From contig DCVI01000181.1 of the NCBI GenBank assembly GCA_002327315.1, positions 1-26,229 of the forward strand: DNA of 26,229 nt, written 5' to 3'. Made by a program: the position numbers and the translations under genes. The notes beneath the pieces are model-generated. The model was not told where the DNA came from. It searched no databases and saw only the letters and a program-made list of their open reading frames with translations. Origin of the DNA: Syntrophaceae bacterium UBA2192. Lineage in GTDB: Bacteria; Desulfobacterota; Syntrophia; Syntrophales; UBA2192. Below, one piece after another: positions 9,007 to 16,144 of the stretch. Each line of letters opens with the position of its first letter. The first letter of the stretch is position 1.

Positions 9007-9960
9007 TCAATTTCTATTGGATACATGTCTTTTCATAATCGAGGTCATGTCCCTCCACATCTCTTCGCCGACAGCGGTCTGATCGATAATCAGGTGATGA
9101 GAGAGCTTTTCTTCCAGATCGGCATCTTTTCGTACGATATGGATTTTCCACCGATTAAGGCTGTTGCTGACAATCATCTGCTGAAGCCTTGAACAGGATA
9201 TGAATTCATCCTTTTCATCGATAAAAAGCACGGCGGGTATGTTCAATCTATCATTGATCTTGTGTTCAAAATGATCCCTGGCTTCGAACAAGGCCTTGTA
9301 GGCCGCCATCGGAGTCCCGTCGTTTGCCCGGTAGGATACAGGGGACAAACTGTCGATAACGACATTCGGAAAAGGAGTGAGAGCTTTCAAGAGATAGCTT
9401 TCTGCCGAGATGTTGAAAGCCGGGGCAAACAGCATCATTCGGTCATAAAAAACATCCGGGTGCGTCAGCACGAGGTCACAGCCCAGTAATCCACCGAGGG
9501 AATACCCGACAAACAGGACCGGGACGTTCTTTTCAGAAGCACGTTGCGCTACTTTCAAATAGGCCCTGTGCACTTCATCCAGCCATAAATCGTATGTTAC
9601 ATTCCGGAAGGATTCAAGCCTCGCTTCCTCAATCGGGATTTTCATATTCCACAAGAAATTGTTTCCGTGACCTTTCAGCGACACATTCAACACGTCGATT
9701 CCCGCGTCGTTCAAGAAAGCGATGAGGGAATGCATTCTGTCCGGTTTTAAGTTGAGTCCGTGGATAACAAGCGCGACTCCTTTTAATCTCGTAGTTTTCG
9801 ACTTTAAATACCAGTGGGCGGAATTGTCTCTTGAATCGATTCCTGTTGTTCCCGCCGATGCCGAAGTTGTCCTGGTAAACGACGAACTGGAGATATAGAG
9901 GACGACGGAAAGAACCAGAAAAAAGCATATTCCTATTGCTATTGTAAGACGCTTTGCCAT
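9007..9960 (-). CDS. Membrane-anchored alpha/beta hydrolase (esterase/lipase-like)
   Basis: The 317-residue protein has an N-terminal signal anchor (~5-24) followed by a Ser/Thr-rich linker and an alpha/beta-hydrolase fold. Visible residues are the oxyanion HGLN (67-70), nucleophile elbow GYSLG with S154, a likely acid D251 in DEKDEFIS, and a His at 288 or 289 in LSHH. The catalytic domain would face the periplasm. The resemblance is to monoglyceride lipase or lysophospholipase-like hydrolases; the substrate cannot be read from sequence. The frame runs upstream to 10086, but the start at 9960 is chosen because the hydrophobic anchor begins there; no strong ribosome-binding site is visible. 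It is divergent from phoB. Confidence 0.8.
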   Translation of the reverse strand: MAKRLTIAIGICFFLVLSVVLYISSSSFTRTTSASAGTTGIDSRDNSAHWYLKSKTTRLKGVALVIHGLNLKPDRMHSLIAFLNDAGIDVLNVSLKGHGNNFLWNMKIPIEEARLESFRNVTYDLWLDEVHRAYLKVAQRASEKNVPVLFVGYSLGGLLGCDLVLTHPDVFYDRMMLFAPAFNISAESYLLKALTPFPNVVIDSLSPVSYRANDGTPMAAYKALFEARDHFEHKINDRLNIPAVLFIDEKDEFISCSRLQQMIVSNSLNRWKIHIVRKDADLEEKLSHHLIIDQTAVGEEMWRDMTSIMKRHVSNRN

Positions 9961-10261
9961 ATGAGACCGAATTTGAGATCTAAATTGTGTACGATGAATT
10001 GATCCACGACAGCTGCATCGTCGACCACGCGGGCAGTTTATAAAGGACATGGGGTTCGATCTGCCTGCTTCGTTTATCTTTACCACAAATGCATGTAAAG
10101 TTCTCTCCCGATTCTATCTGGAGGAGTCGTTCTTCCATGACTGCCAACCGAAGAGTGATGACGATAATTTAATCTAACTGTAATAATTGTGTGGGATAAT
10201 GGCCTCCCAGGAAAAGAAGACTGGTTGACTCACTTGATATTTATTCATTGGAAGGTGCGCA
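9961..10261. other. Divergent intergenic region between the hydrolase gene and phoB
   Basis: This 301-nt region has no convincing gene. It is AT-rich near 10160-10200, where a candidate Pho box and a GATAAT -10 precede phoB. I see no clear promoter for the hydrolase gene on the minus strand, and no RNA gene. Confidence 0.6.
10167..10200 (+). promoter_or_regulatory. Candidate Pho box and -10 of phoB
   Basis: ATTTAAT (10167-10173), 4 bp, CTGTAAT (10178-10184), then GATAAT (10195-10200) 10 bp further on. The second 7-mer is identical to those before pstS and the DksA-like gene; the first is degenerate. There is no -35 at the right distance from GATAAT, which suits an activator-dependent promoter. 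PhoB autoregulation is known in other bacteria. This is the weakest of the four sites. Confidence 0.5.
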
Positions 10262-10963
10262 ATGGCTACGAACGTGCTCATCATAGATGACGAACCGGAT
10301 ATTGTGGAACTGGTTGCCTATAACCTGGAAAAAGAAGGCTTCAAGGTTTTGAAGGCCTATAACGGCGAGGATGCTCTGCAGATCGCTCAAGAGAAAACAC
10401 CTGAACTCATCCTCCTGGACCTCATGCTGCCCGGCATTCAGGGCCTCGAAGTCTGCAAACGTCTTCGCGAGAATCCCAAGACGGCATCCATCTCAATAAT
10501 CATGCTGACGGCCAAGGGTGGGGAGATCGACAGGATTCTCGGACTTGAGTTAGGGGCTGATGACTATGTCGCAAAGCCATTCAGCGTCAAGGAGCTCATA
10601 GCCAGAGTCAAGGCGGTTCTGCGGCGGGTTGAACGGCGCAGAGAAGCCGACAAGGCGGACATCCTTGAATGCAAGGGCCTTCGCATCGACCTGAAGTCCT
10701 ACGAAGTGACAGTTGACAACCGCAGGCTCGAACTCAGCCCGATGGAATTCAAGTTGTTGAAGTTCTTTGCCCAGAATCCCGGCCGCGTGTACAGTCGGGA
10801 GCAAATCCTGGACAAAGTCTGGGGGGACGACTCTCTGGTAGAGCCTCGAACGGTGGATGTCCACATCCGGCGCCTCCGGGCCCAGATCGAGGCGGGGGCG
10901 AAGAGCCGGAATTATATTATCACCGTCCGCAGTGTCGGTTACAAATTCATAGATGAACCGTAA
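10262..10963 (+). CDS. phoB: Phosphate response regulator PhoB
   Basis: This 233-residue OmpR/PhoB-type regulator has a receiver domain (~1-120) with acidic pair D9/D10, phospho-acceptor D53 in LLDLMLP, T83 and K105 (YVAKPF). The C-terminal winged helix (~135-231) contains the recognition region EPRTVDVHIRRLRAQIE. Phosphorylated by PhoR, it binds Pho boxes and activates transcription. GGAAGG lies 6 nt before the ATG. It is separated from phoR by the pit and hydrolase genes rather than forming a phoBR operon, but the surrounding Pho genes make the assignment firm. Confidence 0.93.
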   Translation: MATNVLIIDDEPDIVELVAYNLEKEGFKVLKAYNGEDALQIAQEKTPELILLDLMLPGIQGLEVCKRLRENPKTASISIIMLTAKGGEIDRILGLELGADDYVAKPFSVKELIARVKAVLRRVERRREADKADILECKGLRIDLKSYEVTVDNRRLELSPMEFKLLKFFAQNPGRVYSREQILDKVWGDDSLVEPRTVDVHIRRLRAQIEAGAKSRNYIITVRSVGYKFIDEP

Positions 10964-11045
10964 TCGTCTGTCACAGGACACCCATCCATTCCTTACAGAG
11001 CACCTGTCTGATAACCTGCAGAAAATTAATCGAAACTTAAAACCG

Positions 11046-11077
11046 TTGTCATTACGCTGTAATATTTATCCGATATC
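11046..11077 (+). promoter_or_regulatory. Pho box and promoter of the DksA-like/Psd/Lgt-like operon
   Basis: TTGTCAT (11046-11052), TACG, CTGTAAT (11057-11063), then an 8-bp gap and GATATC (11072-11077) as a possible -10. The two 7-mers match the PhoB consensus well and use the same 11-bp period as the pst and phn sites. It lies in the 127-nt non-coding gap after phoB and points to 11091. This is the best single Pho box of the window. Confidence 0.75.
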
Positions 11078-11090
11078 ATCGGCCCCGATC

Positions 11091-11543
11091 ATGGCAAAGA
11101 CGCTATCCACCAGTCGCGCGACCGCAAAGACGGGCGTTCGCTCCGCAAAGGCGAATCGATCGCTGCATCTTCGTTTTCTACTCTCCGAGCAGATCACAAC
11201 CCTTCAGCGGAATATCGATCGAAGCATCCAACACATGAGAAAGGGGCGGGAAGCCCTCCCGGATACATACGATGTAGCCGCACTCGCCTCCGACTCGGAA
11301 TTGGAGGTGACCATTCGAGAGCGTGACACACGCCAAGTCCGGGATCTGCAGGAAGCAATGGCCCGCATTGCACAAGGCCGGTACGGGATCTGCGAAGTCT
11401 GTGAAAGCAGAATATCCGAGAAGCGGTTGAATGCAAACCCTGTTACGACTCTCTGCATCTCATGCCAGGAAGCAAAAGAGCGGACGGTCAGGCGATCGGG
11501 TAGCATCGCTGAAGAAGGTCAAGAGTCAACGAATGAGAAATGA
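11091..11543 (+). CDS. DksA/TraR-family zinc-finger transcription factor
   Basis: The 150-residue protein keeps the DksA coiled-coil tip motif D-x-x-D-x-A (D58, D61, A63) and the zinc finger C101-x2-C104-x17-C122-x2-C125 (ICEVCE and LCISCQ). DksA-type proteins enter the RNA polymerase secondary channel and, often with ppGpp, adjust promoter output. The first ~25 residues are basic and not family-like. The ATG at 11091 has no ribosome-binding site and lies only ~14 nt after the inferred -10, so translation may be near-leaderless. An in-frame ATG at 10953 overlapping phoB is less likely because the Pho box lies inside that extension. It ends in an ATGA that overlaps a possible start of the next gene. 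Confidence 0.85.
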   Translation: MAKTLSTSRATAKTGVRSAKANRSLHLRFLLSEQITTLQRNIDRSIQHMRKGREALPDTYDVAALASDSELEVTIRERDTRQVRDLQEAMARIAQGRYGICEVCESRISEKRLNANPVTTLCISCQEAKERTVRRSGSIAEEGQESTNEK

Positions 11544-11550
11544 AAACGGT

Positions 11551-11555
11551 GGAGG
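11551..11555 (+). promoter_or_regulatory. Ribosome-binding site that sets the start of the 822-aa gene
   Basis: GGAGG ends 5 nt before the ATG at 11561. The alternative ATG at 11540 forms an ATGA overlap with the upstream stop but has no comparable Shine-Dalgarno sequence. Confidence 0.6.
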
Positions 11556-11560
11556 TGCAA

Positions 11561-14029
11561 ATGAGCCGGCATGACAATCCCGGAGTTCCCTCTCTAATCT
11601 GTCCCGAACCCAGGATCGACAGCCGGCCGTCTCTGGCTGTCGTGGTCGAACGAATGCGGGTCGACAGGGGAAGCCACGAAGCCTATCTCGAATCGTTGCC
11701 TTTTTCTGTCGGGGACACGACGGCAGGGTCCGAGACGGAGCTCCAGGCCGTGGTGATCGGCGGCAGAAAACAGGCAGACCTTCCACTGACCATTGAGCAA
11801 TCGAATTATTTCGCCAATATCATGAGGCGGGTCGCCGCGGGGGACACACCGAGACGTGCGGTGAGAGATCTTGTTCACTATCTCGACGCGAACACCGAGG
11901 GCGTATGGGAAAACAGTTGGGTCCGCTTCCCCCGGTCCGCTCTCAGCCCGGCCGCCGAATTGATTTTCCGCGCCGACCTGCTCGCCGATAAGAAGAATAG
12001 CAGCGGCGGCCTGAGGAGCGACACGAACAAATTCCTTTTCCACGACGACGGGACGGAATTTCTGCGGATTCCCATAAGCTATCTCCTTAAGCTGGCCCTT
12101 GCAGACGCCGTGAGTTCCGTGGCCGACGTGCCCGCTGTTGTCCGTTCGACAGGCGAGCGCCTGCTGAGCCATTTTCTCAGTGACAACACCTCTCCGGAAA
12201 CGCATTCCTTTTATGTGGGTCTTCTTCGCTCCGAGGATGGCATGGGACGCGTCGTGGCAAAGGAGACGGCCCTGCGCTTCCTGTTCACTCAGCTGCTCGT
12301 CGCTTACGCCAACGAGAAATTCCGGCTCCGCGATTTCGGCCAGAAAGCCGTGGTCTTTTTTTCTCCGCATCCGCCCGTCCGCCAAAAGGCCCTCAATGGG
12401 TGCATCTCCGATGCCTTCTACCGGGAACTCTTCATGAACCCGTGCCTTTCCGGATGGGACAGCGGCGAGACGAAGTACGCCTATATGCACCTGTGCCATG
12501 AAGTCCTGAGCCGGAGCCAGCTCAATGCCGTCGCGAAACTCCGCGAAGCGGGTATCGTGACATCAAACATAGTCATTCTTCCCAACATCTCCAATATCAG
12601 CCTCGCTAACAACGGCACGCACGTGAGCTTGGGAAGCCGCAAGCTCTCCACGCTCCTCAGGGATAGCCGCTCCGGCTTCTCGTGGGTCCATGAAAAATAC
12701 CTGGGCGATCTTGTCATCAAGATCGTCGAGCACTTTATGCCCCTCTTCGTGGGGGCTTACAGCGCCGCACCCTATCGACTCGATTTCACCGACTTTCATC
12801 CCGAGAGAGTCCTGGGCTACCTGCCCCACGAGCTTGACTACACCCATCTTCGGATGCTCTGGCGTCGCTGGAAGAAGAAGGCAAAGATCAAGCTTTTCGG
12901 GCGCCCGGTGACCCCCTTCGGACCCGAGTGGCTTGACAGACTGATGATCCGCGCGTTCGGCCTGAAAGGCGATTTTGTCCCTGACTTCCGCCTCGTCGAC
13001 TACCTGGTATCCCTGATGAGTACCGAGCGTAGCCCCGCCCTGGACGGCCGGCCCGGCAACAGCGACCGGCTGAAAAAGGACTTGGCCGATCTTGGTATAT
13101 TCAGCCCGAAAATGTCGCTCTACCTGCTCTACAAATTGAGAGAGCACAACGTCATGGGGTTCTCGGGATTCGAAGGGCGGCACTACAGCCTCTTCGAAAG
13201 CTTCCGTGAAGATCTGGGGCGCGCCGTCGATCTGCAAAACCTCATCACCGCCCTGGCCATGAAATACATCGTAGACGGAATGATCGGACATGAGCACATA
13301 CCTGACGACCCCTTCATCGAGAGCGAGCGACGTCAGATGATTTTCGGCACAGCCGTCGGTATCCCGACGTTTTTCGTCCGTGCGGACGGCCCCAATCGCT
13401 TCCTGCAGCATATTGTCTCCCGAACCGCTCGAGTGCGCCCCAGCCGCCGTTATCCCGGCTATCTGCGGGTCTACAACCATGAATACCGCAGGGCCCTTCT
13501 CACAATCATCAGGGAAGACGGGGCCGGGCTTATCGAGATGATGGGACTGCAGGACACCCTGGCGGACCTGGAGCGCAGGATCGAAGAGCCGGATGTCGCG
13601 TCGGCGTCCGGAAAGCTGACGCGGGGGATTCTCGCCGAGGCCGGCGCAGGATCGCCCTTTGCCCTCGACAGCGGCGAATTCAATGCGGCAGCCGAGCGCT
13701 ATTACGGGGAGACACTCCGCGAGCGCCACATCGAAGAAGCCTGTTATTTCCTGGAAACCGAAGTAAGCCGGTCGGACAAGCAGCTGCACTCAATGCCGCA
13801 AGTGGCCGGGGCTCTCCGGAAGATTCTCAGGGACCAGGACGCCGCGGAATTCGTCAAAACGGCTAAGAGGGATGTCGCGACAGACCGACCGTCTCTGGAA
13901 ACCCTGCGGAAACTGATGTTTGTTATGCTCATCCACTTTCATGGAGCGATGACGGAAAGTGAACGGATGCTAGATGGCGAAAACCCTGGACATCACGGTA
14001 CACCAATATTTCGAGCGGGAAACGAATAG
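11561..14029 (+). CDS. Large unrecognised soluble protein (822 aa) in the lipid-type operon
   Basis: I do not recognise this protein. It appears soluble: no signal peptide or clear membrane segment, rich in charged and aromatic residues throughout. Notable stretches are FLFHDDGTEFLRIPISYLLK around residue 170, an N/S-rich ILPNISNISLANNGTHVSLG near 350, and a basic patch RRWKKKAKIKLFGRP near 440. None is a catalytic motif I can name. It begins 17 nt after the DksA-like stop and its last 56 nt overlap the start of the decarboxylase gene, so it is translationally tied to lipid enzymes. It could be a lipid-modifying enzyme or a scaffold; both are guesses. An alternative start at 11540 would add seven residues. 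Confidence 0.8.
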   Translation: MSRHDNPGVPSLICPEPRIDSRPSLAVVVERMRVDRGSHEAYLESLPFSVGDTTAGSETELQAVVIGGRKQADLPLTIEQSNYFANIMRRVAAGDTPRRAVRDLVHYLDANTEGVWENSWVRFPRSALSPAAELIFRADLLADKKNSSGGLRSDTNKFLFHDDGTEFLRIPISYLLKLALADAVSSVADVPAVVRSTGERLLSHFLSDNTSPETHSFYVGLLRSEDGMGRVVAKETALRFLFTQLLVAYANEKFRLRDFGQKAVVFFSPHPPVRQKALNGCISDAFYRELFMNPCLSGWDSGETKYAYMHLCHEVLSRSQLNAVAKLREAGIVTSNIVILPNISNISLANNGTHVSLGSRKLSTLLRDSRSGFSWVHEKYLGDLVIKIVEHFMPLFVGAYSAAPYRLDFTDFHPERVLGYLPHELDYTHLRMLWRRWKKKAKIKLFGRPVTPFGPEWLDRLMIRAFGLKGDFVPDFRLVDYLVSLMSTERSPALDGRPGNSDRLKKDLADLGIFSPKMSLYLLYKLREHNVMGFSGFEGRHYSLFESFREDLGRAVDLQNLITALAMKYIVDGMIGHEHIPDDPFIESERRQMIFGTAVGIPTFFVRADGPNRFLQHIVSRTARVRPSRRYPGYLRVYNHEYRRALLTIIREDGAGLIEMMGLQDTLADLERRIEEPDVASASGKLTRGILAEAGAGSPFALDSGEFNAAAERYYGETLRERHIEEACYFLETEVSRSDKQLHSMPQVAGALRKILRDQDAAEFVKTAKRDVATDRPSLETLRKLMFVMLIHFHGAMTESERMLDGENPGHHGTPIFRAGNE

Positions 14030-15011
14030 GGTCCGGACGGAGCAGCTCTACGGAGACCGTCTCATCCGGTTCCTCTACTGCCGGCTTCGAGAACAGGCCC
14101 CCGCCATTTTCAAGGCGGTGACGGGCCAGCGGATGTCGGACTTCCTGGCCTTCCTGAACTATGAGCTTTTCCTCAGCAGGCGGCTGTCCGGAAACGGCCG
14201 TTTTCTCCAGGCCTGCGGGCTTGATCTCCGGGAATGCCACGACCATCCCACCAGCCTCGACACGCCGAAAAAGATCTTCGAGCGGAAGATTCGTTACTGG
14301 CAGTGTCGGCCCATGCCGGATGACGACCGGGCGGTCGTCTCTCCAGCCGATGCGAGGGTCCTGCCGGGATCGCTATCAGAGTGCTCCGGCTTGTTCGTAA
14401 AGGGCAAGTTTTTCGACTACGAAGAGCTTCTGGGCCCGCAGAACGAAAATTGGCATAACGTTTTCCGGGGCGGTGACTTCGTAGTCTGCCGGCTGACGCC
14501 GGAAAAATACCATTACAACCACGCACCTGTGTCAGGAACAGTCGTGGATTTTTACACAGTCGACGGCATTTATCATTCCTGCAACCCCCACGCGGTCATT
14601 GCTCTTGTTACCCCCTTCTCCAAGAACAGGCGAGTCGTCACGGTGATCGACACCGATGTACCTGGCGGAACGGGAGTGGGGCTTGTAGCCATGATCGAGG
14701 TCGTGGCCCTCATGATCGGGGGGATCACTCAATGTTACAGCGAGACGGAATACCGGGATCCTCTGCCAACTCGAGTAGGGATGTTTCTCCGCAAGGGGTC
14801 TCCGAAGAGCCTCTACCTTCCCGGCAGCAGCACCGATATCCTGCTCTTCCAGAAAGAGCGGATCCTTTTTTGCGATGACCTCGTTCGCAACCTGCGACGG
14901 GGCGATATCCGTAGCCGATTCTCCTGGGCCTTTGGCCAGCCGCTTGCCGAGACAGACGTGAAGGTCCGCTCACTCATTGCACGGTCAGGGAAGAAGAAAG
15001 AAACAGGATAG
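13974..15011 (+). CDS. psd: Phosphatidylserine decarboxylase family protein with a GSST processing site
   Basis: This 345-residue protein resembles the longer (clostridial or plant-like) PSD type. Visible motifs are SPADAR with D126, RLTPEKYHYNHAPVSG with H180/H183, a conserved central region near IDTDVPGG and the C-terminal PGSSTDILLF. The D/H/S triad for self-cleavage and the pyruvoyl-forming serine (S286) appear present. The usual LGST/GGST site reads GSST here, so the residue before the reactive Ser is Ser rather than Gly. PSD converts phosphatidylserine to phosphatidylethanolamine at the membrane. The start overlaps the upstream gene by 56 nt, and the next gene follows after 13 nt. Family membership is clear; the exact lipid substrate is inferred. 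Confidence 0.87.
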   Translation: MAKTLDITVHQYFERETNRVRTEQLYGDRLIRFLYCRLREQAPAIFKAVTGQRMSDFLAFLNYELFLSRRLSGNGRFLQACGLDLRECHDHPTSLDTPKKIFERKIRYWQCRPMPDDDRAVVSPADARVLPGSLSECSGLFVKGKFFDYEELLGPQNENWHNVFRGGDFVVCRLTPEKYHYNHAPVSGTVVDFYTVDGIYHSCNPHAVIALVTPFSKNRRVVTVIDTDVPGGTGVGLVAMIEVVALMIGGITQCYSETEYRDPLPTRVGMFLRKGSPKSLYLPGSSTDILLFQKERILFCDDLVRNLRRGDIRSRFSWAFGQPLAETDVKVRSLIARSGKKKETG

Positions 15012-15024
15012 GGAGACACCCTCA

Positions 15025-16071
15025 ATGGAATGGACGTTTTTCTTGGCGCTGCTGGCTGCTCTCAAGCTCTTATTCTGGTGGGCCTTCCGCACCCTTCCAA
15101 GGGAAGGCTGGCAGATCCTTGCAGCCGTACCCCTTCACAAGACGGACTCTCAGAACTGGTCTGGCCTGAACCTCACCTATTACGGCCTCTTCAGCGCCAA
15201 TGCCTATATGCTGGCCACCGTGATCTATTTCATCCTCATTTCCGCCATGGGCATCCCTCTGAAAGCCTCTTTCATGTTCATCCTTTTCATGTTCCTTTTC
15301 TGCATCCCCTCATCGAGGATTCTGGCGGGGCTGATCGAAAAGAAACGGAACACGTTCACCGTCGGCGGGGCTGCCTTTGTCGGCATCCTGATCGCGCCAT
15401 TCATCATCACGATGGTCAACCTGACTCCCGATACCGGTCTGACCTCTCCCATCCCGGTTATACCGGTGATGGCAATCATCTCTGTTGCCTACGCCTTCGG
15501 GGAGGGGACAGGGCGTCTTGCCTGCATCAGCTTCGGGTGCTGTTACGGCAGACCGATCGCCGATCTGGACCCTCGCATCAGAAGGTTCGCGGAGCGCTTT
15601 GCCTTCATCTTTTCCGGCAAAACGAAAAAGATTGCCTACGAAGCCGGTCTTGACGGAAGACAGGTCATCCCGGTCCAGGCCATGACGGCCGTGATCTTCA
15701 CTGCTGCGGGTTTCCTGGGAATGTTTCTATTCCTGAGAGGCGCCGCCGGAATCGCCTTCATCCTTGTTCTGGTGGTCACGCAGGGGTGGCGGTTTGCCTC
15801 GGAGATGCTCAGGGCTGATTATCGTGGCGGCGGGAGAATTACGGTCTACCAGATCATGACGGCAATCGCGGTGCTATATGCCCTGGCCATCATGCTGGTT
15901 TTTGGTGCCGAACCCTATCGGGCAGATTTGGGTAACGGCATTCGGACACTTTGGGATCCGGCAGTGATCCTTGGGCTTCAAGGCTTTTGGCTGTGCCTGT
16001 TCCTCTACACGGGCAGGAGCCGTGTGACCGGCTCCACCATGACATTTCATGTCCGCAATGACATGGTATAA
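15025..16071 (+). CDS. Lgt-superfamily (prolipoprotein diacylglyceryl transferase-like) membrane protein
   Basis: The 348-residue protein has about seven to eight membrane helices. The Lgt-like core is GTGRLACISFGCCYGRP (162-177, R164 corresponding to the essential Arg of the Lgt GR-(I/L) motif), VIPVQAM (215-220, like the HPSQ motif) and RFASEMLRADYRGG (R256, E260, R263). Lgt transfers diacylglycerol from phosphatidylglycerol to a lipoprotein cysteine. The His of the Lgt FHGG motif is not found; the matching stretch near 111-120 reads FTVGGAAFVG. The acceptor may therefore differ from a lipoprotein. GGGAG lies 9 nt before the ATG; a longer frame from 14977 would be antisense to no motif and is not needed. 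It is the last gene of the operon and convergent with the phn operon. Confidence 0.75.
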   Translation: MEWTFFLALLAALKLLFWWAFRTLPREGWQILAAVPLHKTDSQNWSGLNLTYYGLFSANAYMLATVIYFILISAMGIPLKASFMFILFMFLFCIPSSRILAGLIEKKRNTFTVGGAAFVGILIAPFIITMVNLTPDTGLTSPIPVIPVMAIISVAYAFGEGTGRLACISFGCCYGRPIADLDPRIRRFAERFAFIFSGKTKKIAYEAGLDGRQVIPVQAMTAVIFTAAGFLGMFLFLRGAAGIAFILVLVVTQGWRFASEMLRADYRGGGRITVYQIMTAIAVLYALAIMLVFGAEPYRADLGNGIRTLWDPAVILGLQGFWLCLFLYTGRSRVTGSTMTFHVRNDMV

Positions 16072-16144
16072 GGACGAGGCAGAAAAGGCATTCCTTTAAC
16101 CCGCCGTAAGCACCCTCTGCACTGTCGCGAAGTCGCAGAAGGCC

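Noticed and set aside
12563..13789. 408-codon open frame on the minus strand opposite the 822-aa gene
   Set aside because: Its position and composition fit an antisense shadow; the plus frame has a ribosome-binding site, operon spacing and overlaps with neighbours.
16119..16141. Possible hairpin (CTGC...GCAG) between the convergent Lgt-like and TIM-barrel genes
   Set aside because: The stem is short with a bulge and no T-run; not good enough to call a terminator.
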